Assembly: GCF_012489685.1 (NCBI RefSeq)
Contig: NC_080041.1
Coordinates: 35,391,780-35,455,779 of the forward strand
DNA from: Lotus japonicus
Taxonomy: Eukaryota > Streptophyta > Magnoliopsida > Fabales > Fabaceae
Direction: 5' to 3'
Length of the DNA: 64,000 nt
The position numbers and the translations under genes were made by a program. Below the pieces are notes generated by a model, which saw nothing but the letters and a program-made list of their open reading frames with translations, was not told the origin of the DNA and did not search any database. This document shows positions 22,124 through 32,554 of this stretch, piece after piece. Positions within the stretch are counted from its first letter, which is position 1. The number at the start of each line of letters is the position of its first letter.

Positions 22124-23450
22124 TGATGACCCGGATTCAGTAGTGTTTTTAGGGTCAATTCTTTGTAGGTTTTGAGTCTTTTTGTTGAGTCTCATGTAGT
22201 GTTTCATGCACTCTCATGCATTTTTATCTTTTCTTTAGTTTTTATTTTGTTTTGGTAATTTAGTAGTTTTATAGGGAGTTTTCTTGCATTTTAGGTAAAG
22301 TTTAGGACTTGCATGGTTTTGTTGTGTTAAGTGAAGGACTTCTTGTGCTAATGAGCTCTTGGAGCTTCTAGAATCTTCCTTGTCTTGTTGGTTAGGTTTG
22401 GAGTGCAGAAACTGAAGGAGAAAGAAGGCCAAGAAGCATGGAATTGATGAAGAACATAAAGAGGATTGAAAAGAGGAGTTTCAGAAGCCAAAAAGTCATT
22501 TTCAAGCGAGCTTGAGCGCCTAGGCGCTGGGGGATGGGCGCCTAGGCGCCAATTGGTCCAGAGAGCCTGTTTTTTAAGAGCAATTGGCGCTCAGGCGCTC
22601 TGAATTGGCGCCTGAGCGCCCAGACTCGACCTGTTAGCCTTTAAATAGGCTTTTTGCCATTTCTTTTGTACCTTTTGTCATTTTTATCAATTTTTACATA
22701 AGTTAGAAGAGAGAGCTGGAGTTCTGAAGCTTTGGGAGCCCTCCCTAGGTCTCATGTTCCAGGTTTTATCTTTATCTTCTAGCATGGATTTCATAGCCAT
22801 GCTTGGCTAAAACACCTTTTTGCTTTGGGTTCCTTGTAAGACTCTTGATGTTTTAATCTTATTTCCTTTTTCTTCACATGAATCCTCTGAGTAAACCCTT
22901 GAATTCCATATCTATGCTTTATGTTTCAAGTTAGATCATGAGCTAGCTTTATGCTTTTCTGTAATATAATGGAAATTTGTTATAGATTAGGGACATGATA
23001 TGGGATTACCTCTTCTATGCTTGCTACTAGGAATAGAGTAGGGGTTGGGGTTTGTTGGCCTGAATTGCATGCTTAGTGCCTTTAGCAAATGTTTAGGTTG
23101 TCAAGGAATTGAACCTATCTTTTGACTTTAGAGGATTGTCTATACAAGGCATTGATAGATGATTACATAGGCTATAACATCAAGGAGAGTCTCAGAATTT
23201 TTGTGAGAAGAATAGGTTAATTTAAAACTGATTTAGTTAAGCAAGAACCCAAGGCAAGATCACCATTGTTATCACACACTTACATTTCTTAAGTTTGTCA
23301 CTCAATCACTTGAACAATCAATCATTAAAACTGAATTTTATTTGCTTTCCAACCTTGAACTTGATTCTTAAACCGAATTCGCATTCCAATTCCTTGTGGT
23401 TCGATAAATTAAAACCGGGTAGATTCTGTACACTTGCAGGAGAACCAACA
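22124..23450 (+). repeat. 5' LTR of the Athila-type element
   Basis: It starts TGATGACCCGGATTCAG and ends AGAACCAACA. It contains a cluster of GCGCCTAGGCGC-type palindromes at 22508-22621. It is 1,327 bp, the same length as the 3' copy. Confidence 0.93.
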
Positions 23451-23456
23451 AGTTTT

Positions 23457-23474
23457 TGGCGCCGTTGCCGGGGA
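23457..23474 (+). other. Primer binding site (tRNA-Asp type)
   Basis: TGGCGCCGTTGCCGGGGA lies six bases after the 5' LTR. This is the known Athila/Calypso-group priming sequence. Confidence 0.88.
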
Positions 23475-23604
23475 ATTGTTTGTGGTTTTTGGTTTAAGTT
23501 TTTAGTTTGTGGTTTTATTTTAAGTTTTAACTTGTCTAGAATTGGTGCTACTAATCTTTCTCTGTGAGTGTCATACGCAGGTTGCTTTCAAGAGAGGCAC
23601 CACC

Positions 23605-24741
23605 ATGGGTGGCCGAATGACAGAGGAGGAGATGCAAGCCCACATTGAGGCAAGGATCCAAGAGGGTATCACCCTCCGCTTACGTGAACAAGAAGTTGAG
23701 AATGCCAACCGAACTCTTCGGGAACTAACTTCGGGGTCCATGAGCTTTGACTATCCCGGAAGTATTGTCATTCCCGAAGGAGTGGGGAACTTTGAATTAA
23801 GACCAGCATTCATCAACATGGTGAGCCAAAGCCAATATGGTGGAGGTTCCACGGAAGATCCTCATGCTCATATGGAGAAGTTCATCCGGAATTGCAACAC
23901 TTATCGGGTGGTGAATGTTTCTGCAGAAGCAATCCGGTTGAGCCTATTTCCCTTCTCTTTGAAGGATGCAGCAGAGGATTGGCTGAACTCACAACCTCAA
24001 GGGAGTCTCACTACTTGGGAAGACCTTGCAGAAAAATTCACAACAAGGTTCTTCCCAAGGTCCCTCTTGAGGAAATTGAAAAATGACATCATGACGTTCA
24101 CACAATCCTCAGATGAAAATCTTTATGAGGCTTGGGAGCATTTCAAGAAGCTTTTGAGGAAATGTCCTCAACACAATCTTACCCAAGCTGAATGTGTGGC
24201 GAAGTTCTATGATGGGTTACTATACTCATCACGGTTTGGCTTGGACGCGGCTTCAAGTGGGGAGTTCGATGCTCTTCCCCCACAAGCGGGGTATGATTTG
24301 ATAGAGAAAATGGCGATGAGAGCCATGAACTCCGAGAATGAACGCCAAATCCGAAGAAGTTCTTTTGAAGCAGAAACTTATGACAAGCTCATAGCCTCCA
24401 ACAAGCAACTCTCCGAGGAAGTTGTGGAAATGCGGAAACATATTCAGGATGCCAAGTCCATTGGAGAAAAAGTAACTAGTTTGGAGTGCAAATTTTGTGG
24501 TGAATCTCATGATAGTAACCGTTGTACTGTTAATGATGTTGATGGCAAGGTCAGAACATTGACTCAAGGAGGAAAGGCTCCAATCTCAGAACAAGGGCCT
24601 CTTGTCCAACCGCAAATTGTTGTAAAGACGGTTGGCAAGAAGAGTCTTGAGGAGCTGATTGAGAGATTCATCGATCATACATCGAGCAATTACAAGAGCC
24701 ATGATATGGCTATCAAGAGCTTGGAGAGTCAATTGGGATAG
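23605..24741 (+). CDS. gag: Athila gag (capsid) part of the gag-pol frame
   Basis: The frame from MGGRMTEEEMQ encodes about 378 residues. It contains the retrotransposon gag core: EDPHAHMEKFIRNCNTYRV, LFPFSLKDAAEDWLNSQP, then FTTRFFPRSLLRKLKNDI and ESLYEAW-like text. A partial zinc-knuckle-like cluster, CKFCGESHDSNRC, follows. The frame is open from 23542, but the ATG at 23605 begins the conserved region. It ends at a TAG (24739-24741) inside ESQLG/LAKQM, where the family has glutamine, so a CAG-to-TAG change is likely. The same frame continues into the protease. The product would form the virus-like particle. Confidence 0.85.
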   Translation: MGGRMTEEEMQAHIEARIQEGITLRLREQEVENANRTLRELTSGSMSFDYPGSIVIPEGVGNFELRPAFINMVSQSQYGGGSTEDPHAHMEKFIRNCNTYRVVNVSAEAIRLSLFPFSLKDAAEDWLNSQPQGSLTTWEDLAEKFTTRFFPRSLLRKLKNDIMTFTQSSDENLYEAWEHFKKLLRKCPQHNLTQAECVAKFYDGLLYSSRFGLDAASSGEFDALPPQAGYDLIEKMAMRAMNSENERQIRRSSFEAETYDKLIASNKQLSEEVVEMRKHIQDAKSIGEKVTSLECKFCGESHDSNRCTVNDVDGKVRTLTQGGKAPISEQGPLVQPQIVVKTVGKKSLEELIERFIDHTSSNYKSHDMAIKSLESQLG

Positions 24742-26742
24742 CTAGCAAAGCAAATGTCCGAGAATCACCAAGGTAAGTTCTCTTCCGAACCTTTAACTTT
24801 GACTGAGCAAGAAAATTCTGCTGTTGTTTCCACTAGGAGTGGAAGAGTTTTACATGAGCCAGAGGAGAAAGTTGAGGGAGAGAAAAGTGAGGAAGCTGAG
24901 GTAGAAAGAGATGAGGGTGTTATGGAGGAAAAAGCTAGAGGGCCCACTAGGACTAGAGTTGTAAATACCCATACTCCTGAACTCCGCAAGATTCCATTTC
25001 CCAAGGCTTTGGTGAAGAAAAATTTGGATAAACAATTTTCTAAGTTCTTAGAGGTTTTTAAGAAGCTTCACATTAACATTCCTTTCTCCGAAGCCTTGGA
25101 GCAAATGCCAATCTATGCTAAGTTCATGAAAGATATCCTCAGTAAGAGAAGGAAGTTGAGTGAGGTCGATGAAACTATCTTGATGACCGAAGAGTGTAGT
25201 GCCATTTTGCAAAGGAAGATGCCTAAAAAGAGGAGAGATCCCGGGAGCTTTACTATTCCGGTGGAGATAGAGGGGTTAACTGTGGTAGAAGCCTTGTGTG
25301 ACCTAGGGGCGAGTATCAACTTGATGCCGCTTAGTATGTTTAAAAGGTTGAACTTAGGTGAGGTTACCCCGACTATGATTTCTTTGCAAATGGCGGATAG
25401 GTCCTTGAAAACCCCTTACGGGATCATTGAAGACGTTGTGGTTAAGGTGGATAAGTTTGTCTTCCCAGTGGATTTTGTCATCTTGGACATGGAAGAGGAC
25501 TCTAAAGTTCCTCTCATATTGGGGAGACCATTCTTAGCCACTGGTGAGGCTGAGATTAAAGTGGCTAAGGGAACTCTAACTTTGAAAGTAGGTGAAGATG
25601 AGGTCCTCTTCAATATTTTTGACTCTTTGAAACACCGAGCGGATGAGGAAGTTTTCCGATGTGAAGTAGTGGATGAGCTCGTGTGTGAAGAGTTTGTTAG
25701 GATATCTATTAAGGACCCCTTGGAAACAACAATCATGGAGGGGTTAGAGATAGAGGACCAAAATCTTGAGAGAGAACTTGATTCTTTGTACCATGAGGTT
25801 AATGCTACTCTATCTCAATTAGAATCTGTCTCATCTCTTGCCACCAAAAGCATTTGGAAGGAAGAGTTAACTAGGGATGAGGAGATTCCAATTGAGGAGA
25901 AGAGTGAGCTCAAGCCACTCCCTTCCTCTCTCAAGTATGCTTATCTTGAGGAAGGTGAGAATAAACCTGTTATTTTGAATAGTGCTCTCACTCCCTTGGA
26001 AGAGGAGAAACTCCTCAGAGTTTTGAGGGATCACAAGTCAGCTTTGGGTTGGACTATTGATGATATCAAAGGCATTAGCCTTGCGATATGCATGCATAAA
26101 ATTTTGTTGGAAGAAAATTACAAACCTATAGTCCAACCTCAAAGAAGACTTAACCCTTCCATGAAGGATGTGGTGAGGAAAGAGATAATCAAATTGCTTG
26201 ATGCAGGTGTGATTTATCCAATTTCGGATAAGGAATGGGTAAGTCCCGTTCAAGTGGTTCCCAAGAAAGGAGGCATCACTGTGGTTGCCAATGAGAAAAA
26301 TGAGTTGATTCCTACTCGTCAGGTGACGAAGTGGAGGGTTTGCATTGACTATCGAAGGCTGAATTCGGTAACTAGAAAGGATCACTTTCCTTTGCCCTTC
26401 ATAGATCAAATGCTGGATAAGTTGGCTGGGCATCAATACTACTGTTTTCTTGATGGTTATTCCGGGTACAACCAAATTTGTGTTGCACCGGAGGACCAAG
26501 AGAAGACGACATTCACTTGCCCTTACGGCGTGTTTGCTTATAAGAGAATGCCATTTGGGCTTTGCAATGCCCCAGCTACTTTCCAAAGGTGTATGTTTGC
26601 TATTTTCTCTGATTTGATAGAGACTTGCATCGAAATTTTTATGGACGACTTCTCTGTTTTTGGTCCAAATTTTGATGCTTGTCTAGGGAATTTAGCCTTG
26701 GTTTTGAAAAGATGTCAAGAGACCAACTTGGTCTTGAATTGA
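24742..26742 (+). CDS. pol: Athila pol: protease and reverse transcriptase
   Basis: The frame runs on from gag after the TAG (first ATG 24754). Aspartic protease appears around residues 175-215 with CDLGASINLMPLSMF as active site. Reverse transcriptase follows from about residue 400: WVSPVQVVPKKGG, WRVCIDYRRLNSVT, then FLDGYSGYNQI, CPYGVFAYKRMPFGLCN and the catalytic FMDDFSVFG. All key aspartates are present. It ends at TGA (26740-26742) in LVLN/EKCHFM, where relatives have tryptophan, consistent with TGG-to-TGA. The same frame continues with the RT connection and RNase H, so one G-to-A change is what separates the two halves. Confidence 0.88.
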   Translation, partial: LAKQMSENHQGKFSSEPLTLTEQENSAVVSTRSGRVLHEPEEKVEGEKSEEAEVERDEGVMEEKARGPTRTRVVNTHTPELRKIPFPKALVKKNLDKQFSKFLEVFKKLHINIPFSEALEQMPIYAKFMKDILSKRRKLSEVDETILMTEECSAILQRKMPKKRRDPGSFTIPVEIEGLTVVEALCDLGASINLMPLSMFKRLNLGEVTPTMISLQMADRSLKTPYGIIEDVVVKVDKFVFPVDFVILDMEEDSKVPLILGRPFLATGEAEIKVAKGTLTLKVGEDEVLFNIFDSLKHRADEEVFRCEVVDELVCEEFVRISIKDPLETTIMEGLEIEDQNLERELDSLYHEVNATLSQLESVSSLATKSIWKEELTRDEEIPIEEKSELKPLPSSLKYAYLEEGENKPVILNSALTPLEEEKLLRVLRDHKSALGWTIDDIKGISLAICMHKILLEENYKPIVQPQRRLNPSMKDVVRKEIIKLLDAGVIYPISDKEWVSPVQVVPKKGGITVVANEKNELIPTRQVTKWRVCIDYRRLNSVTRKDHFPLPFIDQMLDKLAGHQYYCFLDGYSGYNQICVAPEDQEKTTFTCPYGVFAYKRMPFGLCNAPATFQRCMFAIFSDLIETCIEIFMDDFSVFGPNFDACLGNLALVLKRCQETNLVLN

Positions 26743-28797
26743 GAGAAATGCCATTTCATGGTTAGGGATGGCATAGTTCTTGGACACAAGGTGTCCGAAA
26801 AGGGGATTGAGGTTGATAGAGCTAAGATTGAAGTCATTGAAAAGCTCCCTCCCCCAACTAACATCAAGGGTATTAGGAGTTTCCTCGGGCATGCTGGATT
26901 TTATAGGCGGTTTATTAAAGACTTTTCCAAATTAGCTAAGCCTATGACCAACTTGCTTGAGAAGGAAGCACCTTTTACTTTTGATGAGAATTGTTTGAAA
27001 GCTTTTGAGTTGATTAAAGAGAGTTTGGTGACAGCCCCGGTAATTGTTGCTCCGGATTGGTCTCTACCATTCAAGATCATGTGTGATGCTAGTGATCTAG
27101 CTTTAGGGGCTGTCTTGTGTCAAAAGAAAGAGAGAGTGTTGTATGTGATATATTATGCCAGTAGAGTGTTAAATGAGGCCCAAAGGAACTACACTACAAC
27201 TGAAAAAGAATTGTTGGGTGTAGTCTTTGCGTGCGAAAAGTTTAGGTCTTACATCTTGGGTTTTAAAGTGATTGTTCATACTGACCATGCTGCTTTGAGG
27301 CATTTGTTTGCTAAACAGGACTCTAAGCCAAGGTTGATTCGATGGGTCTTACTCCTTCAAGAGTTTGACCTTGAGATCATTGACCGGAGAGGCAAGGACA
27401 ATGGCGTGGCAGATCATTTGTCAAGATTGGAAGGTGGGGCGTGCAGCCCAATACCTATTCAAGAGGAGTTCCCGGATGAGAAACTCATAGCTGTTTCCAC
27501 CGAGGAACCCTTACCCTGGTATGTACACTTTGCTAATTTCTGTGTTGCTGGACTTATTCCCCATGACTTGACATGGCAGCAAAAGAAAAAATTTATGCAT
27601 GATGCAAAATCTTACCTCTGGGATGACCCTTTCCTTTTCAAAGTTTGTTCTGATGGAGTCATTAGAAGGTGTATCCCAGAAGTTGATTTTGAGAAAATTC
27701 TTTGGCATTGCCATGGGTCAAGTTATGGTGGACATTTTAGTGGGGAGAGAACCGCTGCTAAGGTTCTCCAAAGTGGTTTCTATTGGCCTACACTGCATAG
27801 GGATAGTAGAGCTTTTGTTGAGAGTTGTGACAGATGTCAACGAACTGGTAACATCTCAAGGAGAAATGAGATGCCCCTCAAGAATATTTTGGAAATTGAG
27901 TTGTTTGATGTTTGGGGCATCGATTTCATGGGACCTTTCCCACCTTCTTTTGGTTGCCAGTATATTTTAGTGGCTGTGGATTATGTTTCCAAGTGGGTTG
28001 AAGCCGCTGCACTCTCAACAAACGACTCTAAGGTGGTGGTTTCTTTTCTAAAAAAGAATATTTTTACTAGGTTTGGTGTACCTAGGGCAATTATAAGTGA
28101 TGGGGGTACCCACTTTTGCAACAGAGCTTTCGAGTCTCTCTTGGAAAAATATGGTGTTAAGCACAAAGTGTCTACCCCCTATCACCCCCAAACTAGTGGG
28201 CAAGTTGAGATTTCTAATCGGGAGTTGAAACGTATTCTTGAAAAGGTGGTAGATTCTTCCAGAAAGGATTGGTCAAGGAAACTTGACGATGCTCTATGGG
28301 CCTACCGAACCGCTTTTAAAACTCCGATTGGTACCTCTCCTTTCCATTTAGTTTTTGGGAAAGCGTGTCACTTACCTGTGGAATTAGAACACAAGGCCTA
28401 TTGGGCCATAAGGAAATTGAACTTTGATTGGAAAGTTGCTAGCGAGAAGAGACTCTTGCAATTGAATGAGCTTGATGAGTTTCGACTCCGAGCTTACGAG
28501 AGTGCTAGCATCTATAAGGAAAAGACGAAGAAGTGGCATGATAGGAAAATTTTGAATAGGGAATTTGTCTCAGGGCAATTGGTGCTGCTTTTCAATTCTA
28601 GATTGAGACTCTTCCCTGGGAAACTTAAGTCTAGATGGTCTGGACCCTTTGTGGTCAGGAGGGTGTTCCCTCATGGTGCTGTTGAGGTTGAAAACCCAGA
28701 GACCAAGAACACTTTCACCGTAAATGGACAAAGGTTGAAAGTGTACCAAGGTGGTGAGGTGCTGAAGTTGGAAACCATGTTTTTCAAACCTCCTTGA
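26743..28797 (+). CDS. pol: Athila pol: RNase H and integrase
   Basis: In frame with the preceding part (first ATG 26758). It begins with the RT thumb region ([20 protein letters not shown]), then RNase H with [30 protein letters not shown] and [12 protein letters not shown]. Integrase follows: the zinc-binding part [20 protein letters not shown] ... CDRCQRTG, then the DDE core ([40 protein letters not shown]) with all acidic residues, and a C-terminal region with [19 protein letters not shown] and GPF. The stop is TGA at 28795-28797. Apart from the missing link to the first half, it looks intact. Confidence 0.88.
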   Translation, partial: EKCHFMVRDGIVLGHKVSEKGIEVDRAKIEVIEKLPPPTNIKGIRSFLGHAGFYRRFIKDFSKLAKPMTNLLEKEAPFTFDENCLKAFELIKESLVTAPVIVAPDWSLPFKIMCDASDLALGAVLCQKKERVLYVIYYASRVLNEAQRNYTTTEKELLGVVFACEKFRSYILGFKVIVHTDHAALRHLFAKQDSKPRLIRWVLLLQEFDLEIIDRRGKDNGVADHLSRLEGGACSPIPIQEEFPDEKLIAVSTEEPLPWYVHFANFCVAGLIPHDLTWQQKKKFMHDAKSYLWDDPFLFKVCSDGVIRRCIPEVDFEKILWHCHGSSYGGHFSGERTAAKVLQSGFYWPTLHRDSRAFVESCDRCQRTGNISRRNEMPLKNILEIELFDVWGIDFMGPFPPSFGCQYILVAVDYVSKWVEAAALSTNDSKVVVSFLKKNIFTRFGVPRAIISDGGTHFCNRAFESLLEKYGVKHKVSTPYHPQTSGQVEISNRELKRILEKVVDSSRKDWSRKLDDALWAYRTAFKTPIGTSPFHLVFGKACHLPVELEHKAYWAIRKLNFDWKVASEKRLLQLNELDEFRLRAYESASIYKEKTKKWHDRKILNREFVSGQLVLLFNSRLRLFPGKLKSRWSGPFVVRRVFPHGAVEVENPETKNTFTVNGQRLKVYQGGEVLKLETMFFKPP

Positions 28798-30151
28798 TAA
28801 GGGGGATAGTCTACCTAAGACTATAACAATGGGCTGCTTGGGAGACAACCCAAGTTTTGTTATTTTTGCTTGTTTGTTTGTTGCATTGTGCAGGGATTGA
28901 GAGCCTAAATGCTAGAGTAGGAGGTGACTCTAAGACCTCCATGGTAATCGGTAAAGAAGGTCAACTTTTTCCCTTAGTTTAGCTCATGCATTCTTACATA
29001 TTTTCTCTTTTATAGTTTTTATTTTTCTTTTTATCATGCATTGTTATTTAAGTTTTCGTTTTTGGGTTCTTCACTTCCCTATACTCACATGTTTTCGCTA
29101 TAGTTTTGCTTCCCTACTAGTGCTGTTTTCGTAAATGCTTTTGTGAATACTTGTGGTTGTTTTTGGGGATGAGTGATTGCATGTTGGGGAAGAGAGGAGG
29201 AGACTTCGGCCTTCCGAGTGTCTCTTGAGAAAAGAGTCGAGGTGAGTCCATTAAGGGTCTATCTTTGACCCTTCACCATAAAAATTCTCTGGAGGATCCT
29301 GACTCACTTGCAATTCTTGGTTCTGCGTTAATTTCACTCATAGCATGCTTAGAGACTTCTGTTTTATTCTTGAGACTTATAGGATTTCTTGAGATTCTGA
29401 GTTTGTGGTTGAACATTGCCCTTAGTTGTCTCATTTGAGCTTAATTGGAGAATCTTTTTGTAGCCAAAAGTTTGGGATGGATGTTTGGTTGGAATATTGG
29501 GGGAGTGATGGTCCTTGTTGTGTTGTATGGAGCTGGAAAAAATGAGAAATAGTCTCTTGCCCCAAAGGAAAAAACAGTGAAAAAAAAAGAAAGAAAAAGA
29601 ACTCCTAACCAAAAGTTGGAGTTGAAAAAAAAGGAAAAAAAAAAGGGTTTGAAAAATTGGGTGCAAGAGACTTGTGCAAAAAAAAAAGTGTTGTAAGCTC
29701 CGGGGTTATTAGAAGAGGACCACACTCAATGTGCTTGAAAGCCTAGTTTTCCTTTAGGGACCAACCACCATCATGTTTTACCTAGCCAATGTTTCAACCC
29801 TTATGGAAGTCTCTTTGAATATTTGCACGTTTGATCTTTGTTGCTATTGAGTGAATGACATTCAGGACCTATGAACTTGTTTGTGTGCTCAGTGCACTTA
29901 ATGAACATCTCATCCTAGGATTTTTAGATCTATATGTTTCTCATGAATGGACTCTACACTCTTCTCTTTTCAAAAGATGCATGAAGTAGGTTGTTGAGTC
30001 TTTCTCTTGGAACTAGCTGTGATTACTTTGTCCCCCCTGTTTTTGTGAAGTATTCCTTGTTGTAAGCACTTGTTTGGGAGCATTTCTTGCGCTTGAGGGC
30101 AAGCGAGTGTTATTTACGCTCGAGGACGAGCTGTCGTTGAGTATAGTGGTG
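28798..30151 (+). other. 3' untranslated region of the Athila-type element
   Basis: No long open frame on the plus strand, hence no env-like gene. It opens with a short hairpin (tagtctacctaagacta near 28807) and contains A-rich, purine-rich sequence at 29540-29690. Close to the LTR is a repeated-word segment (cttgagggcaagc ... ctcgaggacgagc). The same order of segments is found, inverted, at 62042-63430. Confidence 0.7.
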
Positions 30152-31478
30152 TGATGACCCGGATTCAGTAGTGTTTTTAGGGTCAATTCTTTGTAGGTTT
30201 TGAGTCTTTTTGTTGAGTCTCATGTAGTGTTTCATGCATTCTCATGCATTTTTATCTTTTCTTTAGTTTTTATTTTGTTTTGGTAATTTAGTAGTTTTAT
30301 AGGGAGTTTTCTTGTATTTTAGGTAAAGTTTAGGACTTGCATGGTTTTGTTGTGTTAAGTGAAGGACTTCTTGTGCTAATGAGCTCTTGGAGCTTCTAGA
30401 ATCTTCCTTGTCTTGTTGGTTAGGTTTGGAGTGCAGAAACTGAAGGAGAAAGAAGGCCAAGAAGCATGGAATTGATGAAGAACATAAAGAGGATTGAAAA
30501 GAGGAGTTTCAGAAGCCAAAAAGTCATTTTCAAGCGAGCTTGAGCGCCTAGGCGCTGGGGGATGGGCGCCTAGGCGCCAATTGGTCCAGAGAGCCTGTTT
30601 TTTAAGAGCAATTGGCGCTCAGGCGCTCTGAATTGGCGCCTGAGCGCCCAGACTCGACCTGTTAGCCTTTAAATAGGCTTTTTGCCATTTCTTTTGTACC
30701 TTTTGTCATTTTTATCAATTTTTACATAAGTTAGAAGAGAGAGTTGGAGTTCTGAAGCTTTGGGAGCCCTCCCTAGGTCTCATGTTCCAGGTTTTATCTT
30801 TATCTTCTAGCATGGATTTCATAGCCATGCTTGGCTAAAACACCTTTTTGCTTTGGGTTCCTTGTAAGACTCTTGATGTTTTAATCTTATTTCCTTTTTC
30901 TTCACATGAATCCTCTGAGTAAACCCTTGAATTCCATATCTATGCTTTATGTTTCAAGTTAGATCATGAGCTAGCTTTATGCTTTTCTGTAATATAATGG
31001 AAATTTGTTATAGATTAGGGACATGATATGGGATTACCTCTTCTATGCTTGCTACTAGGAATAGAGTAGGGGTTGGGGTTTGTTGGCCTGAATTGCATGC
31101 TTAGTGCCTTTAGCAAATGTTTAGGTTGTCAAGGAATTGAACCTATCTTTTGACTTTAGAGGATTGTCTATACAAGGCATTGATAGATGATTACATAGGC
31201 TATAACATCAAGGAGAGACTCAGAATTTTTGTGGGAAGAATAGGTTAATTTAAAACTGATTTAGTTAAGCAAGAACCCAAGGCAAGATCACCATTGTTAT
31301 CACACACTTACATTTCTTAAGTTTGTCACTCAATCACTTGAACAATCAATCATTAAAACTGAATTTTATTTGCTTTCCAACCTTGAACTTGATTCTTAAA
31401 CCGAATTCGCATTCCAATTCCCTGTGGTTCGATAAATTAAAACCGGGTAGATTCTGTACACTTGCAGGAGAACCAACA
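30152..31478 (+). repeat. 3' LTR of the Athila-type element
   Basis: Same length and ends as the 5' LTR, with about six substitutions by eye, mostly transitions. It is followed directly by the TSD TGAGG. Confidence 0.93.
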
Positions 31479-31712
31479 TGAGGTGATCAGAAGATACGCA
31501 TAGAATAGTGTATACTCATCAGAACTTGATGGTTCAGAACCTGCGTAGATCACTTGGAAACATAGAGTATTGTCCAGATTGATTGTGATAAGGCGTCAGA
31601 GGCATGTTTGTTCAGAGGATTGAACAAAATGTATTCCTTGTTTAGGATGCTTGGCAATATCTATGTGCTATAAGTATTTGATACTTATTCTCCTCAACTG
31701 GTTTTTTTTTTG

Positions 31713-32190
31713 GGCTTAAATGCACTTTTGGACCCTCATGTTTTAACTTTTTGCGATTATCAGCCCTTATCTTTTTTTTTCTATGAATGGGAACCCTATT
31801 CTTTCAAAACGCTGCACCTTTTACCCTTCCGTACAAATCCGTCAAAAACTTGACGGAACACGCTGATATGGCCATCCACGTGGATAAAAGGGGCATTTAA
31901 AAAAATGGCTTAAATGCACTTTTGAATCCTCAAGTTTACATTTTTTGCGATTGTTGACCCTGATCTTATTTTTAGTTTGAATGGAGACCCTAATCTTTCA
32001 AAACGTTGCACCGTTTACCCTTCCGTCGGAAGGCCAAGTAAGTGGTTCCATCAAGTTTTTGATGGATTTGGATGGAAGGGTAAACGGTGCAATATTTTGA
32101 AAGATTGGGGTCTCCATTCGTAGAAAAATAAGATCAGGGTCAACAATCGCAAAAAATATAAACTTGGGGGTCCAAAAGTGCATTTAAGCC
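31713..32190. mobile_element. MULE-like MITE, composite
   Basis: It begins GGCTTAAATGCACTTTTGG and ends CCAAAAGTGCATTTAAGCC, with terminal inverted repeats of over 100 bp. A second left terminus, GGCTTAAATGCACTTTTGAA, lies at 31907. The segment from 31907 to 32190 is by itself a near-perfect inverted structure, so the unit looks like a partial copy plus a full copy. Flanks are T-runs, so a 9-bp duplication cannot be verified. No coding sequence. It lies in the 3' region of the SIRE env-like gene. Confidence 0.65.
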
Positions 32191-32395
32191 TTTTTTTATA
32201 AAAAAAATATTAAAAGTTTGTCATAAGCAAAAAGAGTGAAAAACAAAAACATTAACAACAAATAATTAACTCAGATAAAACGCATTAAATGAGTTGTAGC
32301 AAAAACACATAAGGAAATAAAACATAGTCAAACATAGAATAAATTCACAGACAGATAAGATGAATAAATATGCATGAAAGATAGATGAGAGGGGT

Positions 32396-32554
32396 TCAAG
32401 GCTTTGATGAAGATGGTAGATTCTCGATCAGATACTTCATCATATTCTCCATTCTGCTTGTAGATTCCCGAATCTGCCGACCTTGTTCATTCTGAATGAT
32501 GCCTTGATGCTTGACCATCTGAAACAGCCTCTGCTGATCATCTTGTATCCTATC
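32396..32554 (-). pseudogene. C-terminal end of the SIRE env-like ORF
   Basis: The minus-strand frame runs from the TSD of the solo LTR to a stop at 32396 with DDQQRLFQMVKHQGIIQNEQ and ENMMKYLIENLPSS. It is predicted to be helical. It is in frame with the large ORF at 37687-40701 once the solo LTR and one TSD copy are ignored, which shows the insertion split one gene. Confidence 0.75.

Larger units (their letters stand above)
22124..31478 (+). mobile_element. Near-intact Athila-type Ty3-gypsy retrotransposon
   Basis: It has two 1,327-bp LTRs (22124-23450 and 30152-31478) and a perfect TSD TGAGG (22119-22123 and 31479-31483). The tRNA-Asp-type primer binding site TGGCGCCGTTGCCGGGGA is at 23457. 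One long gag-pol frame runs 23605-28797, with only two point-mutation stops. The LTRs differ at about six positions by eye (roughly 0.45 percent), so insertion is recent; at 1.3e-8 substitutions per site per year this would be under 0.2 million years. The 1.35 kb after pol has no env-like frame. It sits in the 3' untranslated part of the SIRE-type element. Confidence 0.93.

Noticed and set aside
24253..28848. Minus-strand open frames across the Athila element
   Set aside because: They mirror the conserved plus-strand gag-pol frame and have no domains.
28798..30151. Env-like ORF of the Athila element
   Set aside because: Only short frames; the longest are minus-strand readings of A-rich sequence.
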